Source of the DNA: Treponema sp.
GTDB lineage: Bacteria; Spirochaetota; Spirochaetia; Treponematales; Breznakiellaceae
Length of the DNA: 8,511 nucleotides
Assembly (NCBI GenBank): GCA_031259345.1
Contig: JAIRLQ010000065.1
Span: forward strand, 1-8,511
Direction: 5' to 3'
Positions 1 through 6,857 of the stretch are shown in pieces. The notes beneath the pieces were generated by a model that searched no databases, had not been told where the DNA came from, and saw only the letters and a list, made by a program, of their open reading frames with translations. A program made the position numbers and the translations under genes. Positions within the stretch are counted from its first letter, which is position 1. Every line of letters starts with the position of its first letter.

Positions 1-415
1 CAGACAAGGACATTTATTGAGCCCCACGCCCTGCCGCATTTACGGTATTGCCGCGCTTCGCACCTGCTCGCGCGCTTTATCGGGCGGGGCTTGTAACTAC
101 CGCCGGCAGAAAAAAAGCATATTTGTCGATAAAGCAAACAGGGCGCCGGGCAGCTTCCCCGGCGGTGCGTATGGCGAAACGACGACCAGGATAATGTTAT
201 ACGCAGAAAACGTAACCCTAAGACAATAAACGTAAAACAACAAACGGCGCGAAGCGCGGGAGGAGTTTCGTCCATCTAGCACCCAGCCGGGGATGCGCCC
301 GGGCGTCCTGTTTGTATTACGGGGGAAATGCGGTTGCATGGCAGACAGCGTAAGCGATCGCCCCCGCCCCGGCTCATTTCTTCTTTGCAAAAACCAAAGA
401 TAACGGTATACTTTT
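1..415. other. Region without a supported gene, upstream of xseA
   Basis: About 415 bases with no convincing gene. Frame 1 on the + strand is open from the window edge to a TAA at 94-96 (31 codons) and could be the tail of a gene that begins outside the window, but it resembles no family I know. On the - strand an 80-codon frame runs from an ATG at 337-339 to a stop at 97-99. Its product has a fairly hydrophobic middle, but no ribosome binding site precedes it. A GC-rich 7-bp hairpin (arms 144-150 and 158-164, loop 151-157) has no T-tract. A candidate promoter for xseA sits at the end of the region. Part of it may be a degraded gene or a dispersed repeat, but nothing visible here decides that. 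Confidence 0.5.
385..412 (+). promoter_or_regulatory. Candidate sigma-70 promoter for the xseA-xseB-mutL operon
   Basis: A -10-like TATACT at 407-412 matches the TATAAT consensus at five of six bases. A weaker -35-like TTGCAA at 385-390 (four of six) stands 16 bp upstream. Transcription would be expected to begin at about 418-420, almost on top of the GTG start codons of xseA at 416 and 419. If the promoter is real, the message would have little or no leader, which would fit the absence of a Shine-Dalgarno sequence there. The promoter is predicted by eye only. Confidence 0.35.
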
Positions 416-1627
416 GTGGTGAACATTGACACAACGCCTAAATTTACCGTATCGGAACTTACCGGGCTAATCCGCAAACAGTTGGAAGGAGCCTTTGGGA
501 CAGTAATCGTAGAAGGGGAAGTTTCCAATTTCAGGCCCTCCAGCACCGGCCATTATTACTTTACCCTTAAAGATTCCGGGGCAGCCATTTCCGCAATGAT
601 GTTCAAGAACCGCCAGAGATTTTTGCGCTTTGAACCCCGTGACGGCATGGTGCTTCGGGTAAAGGGAAGCCTGTCGGTATACCCCAAAAACGGCAGCTAT
701 TCCATTATCTGCGAAGAGATGGAGATAGCCGGCGAAGGGGAAATCCTGGCTATGCTGGAAAAGCGGAAACGCCTTCTGGCAGCGGAAGGTCTTTTTGACG
801 AAAGCCGGAAACGGCCGCTGCCCCGCTTCCCCGGCTGCGTGGGAGTGGTAAGTTCCCCCACAGGGGCGGCAGTACGGGACATTCTCAATGTGCTTGGCCG
901 CAGGGCAGCGGGGGTTCGGGTAGTAATACTGCCGGCCGCGGTTCAGGGAGAAGGGGCGGAAGAGATGATTGCCCGGCGTATAGAAGAGGCCAATAAATGG
1001 AAGCTCTGCGATGTGCTTATAATCGGCAGAGGCGGCGGCTCCCTGGAAGACCTGCTCCCCTTTTCCGCCGAGCGCGTAGTACGCGCGGCGGCGCTTTCTA
1101 AGATTCCGGTGATAAGCGCCGTCGGCCACGAAATAGACTGGGCGCTGCTTGATTATGCCGCGGACTTAAGGGCGCCTACCCCTTCGGCGGCGGCAGAGCT
1201 GGTAAGCGAAAGCCGCGAAGAAACCCTGGAATATATACGCGGCATAAAAGAAAGTTTTTACCGTTTCCTGGTACACCGCATTGAACGCGCCAGGCTTTTG
1301 GTAAAACCATTCAGCCTTGAGGATCTTGAGTACCGTTTCCGGGCCATACTGCAGCCCCGGATACTGCGGCTTGACAACGCCGCGGAAGCCCTGACGGAAA
1401 ACCTGCGGGAACGGCTTACAAAGCTGCGGCAAAGGCTTGAACTGTCCCTGACAAAAATTGAAGAGAGAAGCCCGGTCGCCATACTGGAGCGGGGTTTCTC
1501 TTTAGTAATAAACGAAAGAACCGGCAAAGCCCTGCGCCGCGCCGGGGAGCTTATTAAGGGCGACAGGTTAATCATCAGGCCACGGGAAGGCATGATAAAA
1601 GCGATAACGGAAGAAATACAGAATTAA
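416..1627 (+). CDS. xseA: Exodeoxyribonuclease VII large subunit
   Basis: XseA is the catalytic subunit of exonuclease VII, a metal-independent cytoplasmic enzyme that degrades single-stranded DNA from both ends into oligonucleotides. The 403-residue product has an N-terminal OB-fold DNA-binding domain (about 10-105, including VEGEVSNF at 32-39), a catalytic domain (about 125-330) and a long charged helical C-terminal part (about 265-350) that in the family binds XseB. Asp155, Arg205 (in GRGGGSLEDL), His238 and Asp241 (in GHEIDW) match, even in numbering, residues reported essential in E. coli XseA. E. coli XseA is about 50 residues longer, so this is a compact version. The start is GTG at 416 or the adjacent GTG at 419; an in-frame TAA at 401-403 rules out anything earlier. 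No clear ribosome binding site precedes it. It is the first gene of the operon, 15 bp before xseB. Confidence 0.97.
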   Translation: MVNIDTTPKFTVSELTGLIRKQLEGAFGTVIVEGEVSNFRPSSTGHYYFTLKDSGAAISAMMFKNRQRFLRFEPRDGMVLRVKGSLSVYPKNGSYSIICEEMEIAGEGEILAMLEKRKRLLAAEGLFDESRKRPLPRFPGCVGVVSSPTGAAVRDILNVLGRRAAGVRVVILPAAVQGEGAEEMIARRIEEANKWKLCDVLIIGRGGGSLEDLLPFSAERVVRAAALSKIPVISAVGHEIDWALLDYAADLRAPTPSAAAELVSESREETLEYIRGIKESFYRFLVHRIERARLLVKPFSLEDLEYRFRAILQPRILRLDNAAEALTENLRERLTKLRQRLELSLTKIEERSPVAILERGFSLVINERTGKALRRAGELIKGDRLIIRPREGMIKAITEEIQN

Positions 1628-1642
1628 CAAGTAGGGGACACT

Positions 1643-1933
1643 ATGGCAAAGACAGCCAAAAACGGCGGCAAAGCCGGAAACGAAAACAAAAAAGAAAGCT
1701 TTGAAGAACGCCTGGAACGGCTTGAAGAACTGGGCGAACGGATCAGGGAAACCGACATTCCCCTGGAAAAAGCGCTGAAGGCTTTTGAAGAAGGGGTCGT
1801 TCTCGCCAGAACCCTGGAAAAGGAACTGGATAAAATCGAGAGCCGGGTAGAAATCTTAAAGAATTCAACCGATGCCAAGACAAGCGAAGTTCCGGAACTT
1901 GGTCTTTTTGATGGTGATGATGGGGAACAGTAA
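1643..1933 (+). CDS. xseB: Exodeoxyribonuclease VII small subunit
   Basis: XseB is the small helical subunit of exonuclease VII; several copies bind the long C-terminal helix of XseA and are needed for its activity. The 96-residue product carries the family core at about 19-75: SFEERLERLEELGERI, then a DIPLEKALKAFEEGV segment, then a second amphipathic helix ending near KIESRVEIL, which together predict a helical hairpin. A lysine-rich N-terminal tail (1-18) and an acidic C-terminal tail (about 77-96) extend beyond the core. The ATG is preceded by AGGGGA at 1633-1638, four bases away. The gene follows xseA by 15 bp and its last codons overlap the start of mutL, so the three genes are probably co-transcribed and mutL translation may depend on xseB. 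Confidence 0.95.
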   Translation: MAKTAKNGGKAGNENKKESFEERLERLEELGERIRETDIPLEKALKAFEEGVVLARTLEKELDKIESRVEILKNSTDAKTSEVPELGLFDGDDGEQ

Positions 1934-3626
1934 AATACAGATACTCCCGCCGGAAGAAGCGCGGAGGATTGCCGCCGGGGAGCTAATCGACAGGCCCGCT
2001 TCTTTGGTCAGGGAATTTATGGACAATGCCATTGACGCGGGGGCGCGTGTCATTGAAACCGTCCTTGAAGGCGGGGGCATAGCCAGGATCTCCGTTATCG
2101 ACGACGGCGAAGGGATGGACAGGGAAGATCTGGAGCTCTGCTGCCTTACCCATGCCACAAGCAAAATACGTTCCCTGGATGATCTTAAAACTGCCTCTAC
2201 CCTTGGCTTCCGGGGCGAAGCCCTTGCGGCGGCCCAGGCGGTTTCGCGCCTTGAGATCCTTTCAAGCCGGGACGGCAGGGAAGCCTGGAAGCTCACTACA
2301 GGGCCAGGCGAAAAACACCCGCCCTGTCTGGAACAAAGCTGCCGCGCCAAGGGAACCAGCGTAAGCGCCTTTGGGCTCTTCGATTCAATTCCTGTCCGCA
2401 AAAGGTTTTTAAAAAGAGAAGGAAGCGAAACCGCTTTATGCGCCGGGATCTTTAACGATAAAGCCCTGGCGTCCCCGGACATTGAGTTCCGCCTGATTCT
2501 GGACGGTAAATTAAAATCATTTTACCCCCCCGTTTCTTCCCTAAAAGAAAGGTTTTGCCGGATCTTTGTCCCGTTAAACGAAAAGCAGTTTATGTATCAG
2601 ATTGAATCTTGCGGCGAGGGGTTTTCCGTTACGATTGTGTTTGGCGGGCCGGAAATCTTTAGAAACGACAGGCGCATGGAATTTGTTTTTGCCAACCGCA
2701 GGCGTATTCAGGATTATTCCCTGATTCAGGCGCTGGAATACGGCCTCCAGGGCTGGTTCCCCAACGGGACCCACCCGGTAGGCGCGGTTTTTATCGATAT
2801 AGATCCCGCCCTGGCGGATTTCAACATACATCCCGCAAAGAAGGAAGCCCGCTTTACCGAAAGCGGCGCAATTCATCACGCGGTTACAGAGGCCCTGCGC
2901 AATTTTTGCCAAAGCCGCAACATGGAGATCGTCAAAAATTTCCGCGAAAAGCCGGATGCCACAGAGGGAGATTTTGCTTTTGATGAAAGCCCGAAAAACG
3001 CAAGTTTTTGGGCTGCCGAAAAAAGCGTGCTGTGGGAAGAAGCGTTTCCGGCGGCGGAAGAAAGAGCCGTCCCGGAAGCCGGGGGCCTGCGTTATCTGGG
3101 CAGGGTGTTCGGAGTTTTTCTTTTGGTCGAAAAAGGGGATGTGCTTTACTGCATCGATCAGCACGCCGCCCATGAACGTATTCTTTACGATCGTTTTCTT
3201 GCGGGGCCTATTCCCAGGCAGGAACTTTTGGTTCCCCTTCTTTTCTCTACCGAAAGCCCGGAAGACGACAGCTTTCTTAAAACCCGCAAGGAAGATCTTG
3301 CCCGGCTGGGCATTGTCATTAAAGAAGAAGAAGGCCGGTGGCAAGTAGAAGCCCTGCCCCAGGGCTGGCGGCTTTCCGACGACGAAACAATCGCCGAGAT
3401 ACTCCATCTGCGCACCGCGGGCGAAAACATGGCAGAAAGATGGGCGGCTACCCTCTCATGCCACGGCGCGGTAAAAGACGGGGACTGGCTTGACCGGGAC
3501 AGCGCTCTGGCCCTCGCAAAAGAAAGCTTTGGCCTTGCCGAAAAACGCTGTCCCCACGGGCGCCCCATCTGGTTAGAACTAAGCCGTAATGACATATTAA
3601 AAGCGGTAAAGCGCCCCTTTAAATGA
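1920..3626 (+). CDS. mutL: DNA mismatch repair protein MutL, endonuclease type
   Basis: MutL links mismatch recognition by MutS to strand incision and excision. The N-terminal GHKL ATPase domain (about 1-330) shows RIAAGELIDRPASLVREF with the catalytic Glu32 and Asn36, DDGEGM at 61-66, HATSKI, GFRGEAL at 96-102 and NIHPAKKEARF from 302. A short linker (about 335-385) leads to the C-terminal dimerisation and endonuclease domain with DQHAAHE (413-419), SCHGAVK (513-519) and CPHGRP (544-549), the metal-binding motifs of nicking MutL proteins found in bacteria without MutH. The second glutamate of DQHA(X)2E(X)4E is aspartate (residue 424). I chose the ATG at 1920 (568 residues) because family members begin a few residues before IQ-I/V-L-PP; in-frame ATGs at 1911 and 1917 are also possible. 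No clear ribosome site is visible, and the start overlaps xseB by 14 bp, suggesting translational coupling. Confidence 0.95.
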   Translation: MGNSKIQILPPEEARRIAAGELIDRPASLVREFMDNAIDAGARVIETVLEGGGIARISVIDDGEGMDREDLELCCLTHATSKIRSLDDLKTASTLGFRGEALAAAQAVSRLEILSSRDGREAWKLTTGPGEKHPPCLEQSCRAKGTSVSAFGLFDSIPVRKRFLKREGSETALCAGIFNDKALASPDIEFRLILDGKLKSFYPPVSSLKERFCRIFVPLNEKQFMYQIESCGEGFSVTIVFGGPEIFRNDRRMEFVFANRRRIQDYSLIQALEYGLQGWFPNGTHPVGAVFIDIDPALADFNIHPAKKEARFTESGAIHHAVTEALRNFCQSRNMEIVKNFREKPDATEGDFAFDESPKNASFWAAEKSVLWEEAFPAAEERAVPEAGGLRYLGRVFGVFLLVEKGDVLYCIDQHAAHERILYDRFLAGPIPRQELLVPLLFSTESPEDDSFLKTRKEDLARLGIVIKEEEGRWQVEALPQGWRLSDDETIAEILHLRTAGENMAERWAATLSCHGAVKDGDWLDRDSALALAKESFGLAEKRCPHGRPIWLELSRNDILKAVKRPFK

Positions 3627-3627
3627 A

Positions 3628-3679
3628 GCTGTCCGAAATGCAAGTTTTTCAACCTTTTAGAAAAACCTGTTCGGACAGC
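3628..3679. repeat. Palindrome between convergent mutL and htrA, possible bidirectional terminator
   Basis: A perfect 10-bp inverted repeat, GCTGTCCGAA at 3628-3637 and TTCGGACAGC at 3670-3679, encloses a second 7-bp inverted repeat, GTTTTTC at 3644-3650 and GAAAAAC at 3660-3666, with a 9-base loop. The whole folds into one long imperfect hairpin on either strand. It begins two bases after the mutL stop and ends 23 bases before the htrA stop on the opposite strand, the usual position of a shared terminator. No T-tract follows either outer arm, so it is not a textbook intrinsic terminator. The arm shares CTGTCC and the word AAATGCAAG with the palindromes at 8402-8501 (where the latter appears as its reverse complement), so it may be a member of a dispersed repeat family. 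Confidence 0.6.
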
Positions 3680-3702
3680 CTCAGGCTCGAATCGGCGCTT
3701 CC

Positions 3703-5223
3703 TTAACGCTTAAACTTGAGCGAGTCCAGGGTAGAGTCCCCGCGGATAAAACTGAACCAGAGTTCTTTGCCCGTTTTTTCCCGGAGGGTTTTGTAGAACT
3801 CGGCCATGTCCCTAACCGGCATGTCATTCACGGCGGTAATCCTGTCGCCGCGCTGAAGGCCTATGATTGCCGCCGGGCTTTCTGCAATAACATTTGCCAC
3901 ATAAAGCCCCCTGGCGTTCTTGTCAAGCCTTAAACTGTCACGCAGGGAATCCGAAAGGGTAACTACGATAACGCCCGGCCACAGCTTTTTATTGTCCGCC
4001 GAAACTTCATCGGTACGGGTTTCTATCTTGACTTTGATGTCCTTACTGGCCCCATCCCGGATCACCGTAAAAGTCGCACTGTCCCCGGGCCTGATGTTTC
4101 CCACTATAAGGGTAAGCTGGCTTGAATTACGCACTTCCCTGCCGTCCACGGCAATGATAAAGTCGCCGGGCTGTATACCGCCCTTGTCCGCGGGGGAACC
4201 CAGGAATACCTGGGAAGCCAGAGCGCCCCGCCTGCCGTCGACGCCCAGAGCCTGGAGTGTGTCGCGATCAAGATCCACCAGGGAAACCCCAAGCCAGCCG
4301 TCGGAGATGCTGCCGGTGCTGACAAATTCATCTATCGGACCTTTTGCGTTATTAATGGGAATGGCAAAGCCCAAGCCTACAGAACCGCCGGTACTGCTGG
4401 CAATCCAGGTGTTAACGCCGATAACCTCGCCCCGGATATTCACCAAAGGCCCGCCGGAATTGCCCTGGTTAATGGGCGCGTCGGTCTGGATAAAGTCATT
4501 GATATTGCCCTGGGGGCCGCCGGTACGCCCGACGGCGCTTACTATCCCCATGGTTACGGAAAAGGCAAACTGCTCGCCCAGGGGGTTGCCCATGGCTATA
4601 GCCCAGTCGCCTACCCGTACATCATCGGAATTACCCAGCACTGCCACCGGAAAAAAATCACCGGTCTCGATTGAAAGCAAAGCAAGATCCCGCCGGCTGT
4701 CTTTACCGACCAGTTCGCCCTTGTATTCTTTCCCGTCTTTGGAAAGAACCTGAATTTCCGTGGCGCCGTCCACCACGTGATTGTTGGTCAGAATATAATA
4801 GAGATCCTTGTTCTGCCTGACCACAATACCTGAACCCATGCCCTGGGAACGGAATTCCCGTTCCGGCGCCGGGCTGTTGTTGTCCTGATTCGGGCCGTTT
4901 CTGGGGCCAAAGAAAAATTCCCAGGGGTTAAAGTTTGGCGACTGCCGCCTTTGCACCGACACGGTTTTAACTTCCACTACCGAGGGCAGCACCTTATCGG
5001 CAACGGAACGGAAAACAGCCTGAAGCCCCTCGGCCTGTGAAAGGGCGTCGGCAGGAATCAGCCCTCCCGAAGAGGGGCTTTCCTGGGCCCGGGCAACGTT
5101 CTTTGACTGAGGGGTAGAACAGGAAAACGAAAGAAAAGCCAGAGAAAATCCAAAGATTACCCCGATTAATACGAGATTAAAAATAAAGAATTTTTTTGAC
5201 GATAAACTTTGCGTAAGATTCAT
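3703..5223 (-). CDS. htrA: HtrA/DegP-family serine protease with two PDZ domains
   Basis: This is an envelope serine protease and chaperone of the HtrA (Do/DegP/DegQ) family, which degrades or refolds damaged exported proteins. The 506-residue product has a short basic start, a hydrophobic segment (about 12-34), a low-complexity linker rich in Ser, Pro, Asn and Gln (about 36-60 and 92-125), a trypsin-like protease domain (about 125-300) and two PDZ domains (about 308-400 and 415-500). The triad is His149 in TNNHVVDG, Asp179 in RRDLALL and Ser256 in GNSGGPL, so it should be active. Cys35 directly follows the hydrophobic segment (LSFSC), which under the loose spirochaete lipobox could make it a lipoprotein; otherwise it would be membrane-anchored or secreted. 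The ATG is preceded by AAGGAG seven bases away. It lies 75 bp downstream of map and converges with mutL. Which DegP, DegQ or DegS paralogue it corresponds to cannot be told. Confidence 0.95.
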   Translation of the reverse strand: MNLTQSLSSKKFFIFNLVLIGVIFGFSLAFLSFSCSTPQSKNVARAQESPSSGGLIPADALSQAEGLQAVFRSVADKVLPSVVEVKTVSVQRRQSPNFNPWEFFFGPRNGPNQDNNSPAPEREFRSQGMGSGIVVRQNKDLYYILTNNHVVDGATEIQVLSKDGKEYKGELVGKDSRRDLALLSIETGDFFPVAVLGNSDDVRVGDWAIAMGNPLGEQFAFSVTMGIVSAVGRTGGPQGNINDFIQTDAPINQGNSGGPLVNIRGEVIGVNTWIASSTGGSVGLGFAIPINNAKGPIDEFVSTGSISDGWLGVSLVDLDRDTLQALGVDGRRGALASQVFLGSPADKGGIQPGDFIIAVDGREVRNSSQLTLIVGNIRPGDSATFTVIRDGASKDIKVKIETRTDEVSADNKKLWPGVIVVTLSDSLRDSLRLDKNARGLYVANVIAESPAAIIGLQRGDRITAVNDMPVRDMAEFYKTLREKTGKELWFSFIRGDSTLDSLKFKR

Positions 5224-5230
5224 TCAATTA

Positions 5231-5236
5231 CTCCTT
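5231..5236 (-). promoter_or_regulatory. Strong ribosome binding site of htrA
   Basis: AAGGAG on the - strand stands seven bases before the ATG at 5221-5223. It fixes the htrA start upstream of the hydrophobic export segment and implies that htrA is translated independently of map. Confidence 0.75.
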
Positions 5237-5262
5237 GGCTAATTTTACTTTGGGAATAGCTC

Positions 5263-5290
5263 ATTATGTTTACATACTCCACTTTAATAA
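5263..5290 (-). promoter_or_regulatory. Weak candidate promoter of htrA in the map-htrA gap
   Basis: The 75-bp gap between map and htrA is AT-rich. On the - strand it holds CATAAT at 5268-5263 (five of six matches to a -10 box) with TTATTA at 5290-5285, 16 bp upstream, as a poor -35 (three of six). No GC-rich terminator follows map, so read-through from the operon is equally possible. A separate promoter would allow the protease to respond to stress apart from the upstream genes, but that is speculation. Confidence 0.2.
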
Positions 5291-5298
5291 TAAAATTT

Positions 5299-6066
5299 TT
5301 AGGCAATAGTTACAGGATCAGTAAGAATTTCTGTGTGGTCCCTAAAAATGGCAATCGTATGTTCCCAGTGGCACGAAAGGGAATTATCGGCAGTAACTAC
5401 CGTCCAGTCATCATCCAAAACATCAACATTGCCGCTTCCAAGGTTGATCATGGGTTCCAGGGCAAGCACCATGCCGTTCATCATTTTGGGATTGGAACCG
5501 TGGGGTACATTGGGCACATGGGGATCTTCATGGACATCGAAGCCTACCCCGTGTCCGCAAAATTCTTCTACTACCCCGTAATGTTCCCGCAAAGCCCGTC
5601 CCTGAATCGCCCGGGCAATTTGCAAAAGCCTGTCCCCGGCCTTTGCCGCTTCTATTCCCGCATAAAGGCATTCCCGGGTTACCTCGTTAAGTTTATGAGC
5701 TTCGGGACTTACCTTTCCCATTTCCAAAGTTACCGCCTGATCGCTTATAAACCCCCCCAGGTTTATGCCGCAGTCCAGGGACACAAGATCCCCAGCGGCA
5801 ATCTTCCGTTTTGAAGGGATGCCGTGAATAACTTCGTTGTTGATGGAAATGCAAATGGAACCCGGAAAGGGGTTGTCTTTTTTTCCGTAGCCCAGAAAAG
5901 CCGGCTTCCCCCCGGCCTTTTTAATCCAGTCAAACACCCACTTATCAATCTCGATAGTTTGAAGTCCGGGTTTTACCTGGGGGATTAGCTCTCTATACAT
6001 AGCCGAAAGCAATTTGCATGATTCCCGTATGCCGTCAATCTGTTTTTCGTTTTTAAGGCGTATCAT
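5299..6066 (-). CDS. map: Type I methionine aminopeptidase
   Basis: This enzyme removes the initiator methionine from new proteins in the cytoplasm, using a two-metal centre. The 255-residue length is typical of the bare bacterial type I enzyme, with no SH3 or zinc-finger extension. All five metal ligands are present: Asp98 and Asp109 (in SLDCGINLGGFISDQ), His172 (in GHGVG), Glu204 (in ALEPM) and Glu235 (in WEHT). These align with Asp97, Asp108, His171, Glu204 and Glu235 of the E. coli enzyme, and His81 in NNEVIHGIP matches its substrate-binding His79. The ATG has AGAGGA four bases upstream, placed in the 9-bp gap after the J-protein gene, so the two are in one operon. Nothing looks damaged. 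Confidence 0.97.
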   Translation of the reverse strand: MIRLKNEKQIDGIRESCKLLSAMYRELIPQVKPGLQTIEIDKWVFDWIKKAGGKPAFLGYGKKDNPFPGSICISINNEVIHGIPSKRKIAAGDLVSLDCGINLGGFISDQAVTLEMGKVSPEAHKLNEVTRECLYAGIEAAKAGDRLLQIARAIQGRALREHYGVVEEFCGHGVGFDVHEDPHVPNVPHGSNPKMMNGMVLALEPMINLGSGNVDVLDDDWTVVTADNSLSCHWEHTIAIFRDHTEILTDPVTIA

Positions 6067-6075
6067 ACATTCCTC

Positions 6076-6852
6076 TTACACATTCAGTTTTCTGCGAAGC
6101 GTCTTTGTGTTGGGAAGGGAAGGATCCAGTTTCAAAGCCTCGCGAAAAACTTTTACCGCCCCGGAAGTTTCGCCAATTTGCGCCAGGGTTTCGGCCATGG
6201 ATCGTAAAACACGGGCTTTGTCCCTTGAATTAAGCCCAAGACCCAGCATGGCTTCAAGACATTCAAGGTAAGTCTCGGGCGAAAGGGCTTTGCGAAGATG
6301 GAGCCTGACTATTTCTTTAAGAAAACTTTCGATATCTTCGGCAAAATGCCTGAAATAGGGCTTGCGGCGTTCTTCTTTTACCAGGCTTACCAATAAGCTA
6401 AACGACTCGTAATAATCACCCCGCCGGGCAAGCTCCTCCGCAAGCAGATAAGAACAATCCATCCAATCTTCCCTGTCCAGATATTTTTCCAGACGATAGT
6501 CAAGGCCGCCCTGGGCCTTCCAAACCGCAACGGCGTCATCTTCTTCAAGATGAAGAAGCTCGAAAAAAATTAACTTGGCCTGGCTTTCAGGATCAAGAGG
6601 ACGTTCCCTTAAAAAAGTTCTGTAATCAAAATGATATTTACTGCTAAAGCGGCTATATGCGCGGTCGTATTCAAAGCGCTTGTCCTGGCGGGAAAGAATC
6701 TGGTAGGCAAGAAGCAGCCTGCGCATATCAGATGCGGCGCTTTCGCCGGCTATATCAGGGTGAAGCCGTTTTGCTTTTTCCCGAAAAGCCCTTTTGATTT
6801 CCTGAGTAGTGGCGGCCCGGGAAACTCCCAAAAGCGAGTAATAATTCTCCAA
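6076..6852 (-). CDS. J-domain protein with C-terminal helical/TPR-like region
   Basis: This is a cytoplasmic J-protein that should stimulate the ATPase of a DnaK-type Hsp70. The 258-residue product starts with a complete J-domain (about 2-66): YYSLLGVSRAATTQEIKRAF, the essential His-Pro-Asp at 31-33, and a final helix with RFEYDRAYSRF. There is no Gly/Phe region, zinc finger or DnaJ C-terminal domain, so it is a class III (C) J-protein and not DnaJ itself. Residues 95-258 are predicted helical; about 213-246, ending GAVKVFREALKLDPS, reads as one tetratricopeptide repeat, suggesting protein binding. The start codon is TTG at 6852-6850: YYxLLGV must lie near the N-terminus and no ATG or GTG is available. 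A weak AGGGG stands 10 bases upstream. It begins 5 bp after the flavodoxin-like gene and is 9 bp before map. Its client is unknown. Confidence 0.88.
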   Translation of the reverse strand: MENYYSLLGVSRAATTQEIKRAFREKAKRLHPDIAGESAASDMRRLLLAYQILSRQDKRFEYDRAYSRFSSKYHFDYRTFLRERPLDPESQAKLIFFELLHLEEDDAVAVWKAQGGLDYRLEKYLDREDWMDCSYLLAEELARRGDYYESFSLLVSLVKEERRKPYFRHFAEDIESFLKEIVRLHLRKALSPETYLECLEAMLGLGLNSRDKARVLRSMAETLAQIGETSGAVKVFREALKLDPSLPNTKTLRRKLNV

Positions 6853-6857
6853 GGCGT

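Noticed and set aside
144..164. GC-rich 7-bp hairpin as a terminator of an upstream gene
   Set aside because: No T-tract follows on either strand and no upstream gene is established in the window.
17..229. + strand open frame of 70 codons before xseA
   Set aside because: No ribosome site, no recognisable domain and unusual composition; not reported as a gene.
467..1129. Long - strand open frame of 220 codons opposite xseA
   Set aside because: It lies wholly within xseA, which has full family motifs and catalytic residues; the antisense product has no recognisable domain.
1872..1919. Upstream ATG at 1872 as the mutL start
   Set aside because: It would add 16 residues that have no counterpart in MutL proteins and extend the overlap with xseB to 62 bp; the ATGs at 1911-1920 fit the family start.
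2574..3407. Long - strand open frame of 277 codons opposite mutL
   Set aside because: mutL in this stretch carries conserved ATPase and endonuclease motifs; the antisense frame is a by-product of codon bias.
3920..4753. + strand open frame of 277 codons opposite htrA
   Set aside because: It overlaps the protease and PDZ domains of htrA, including Ser256; its product is low-complexity and resembles no protein family.
5266..5814. + strand open frame of 182 codons opposite map
   Set aside because: map on the other strand has all five metal ligands and a good ribosome site; this frame has no support.
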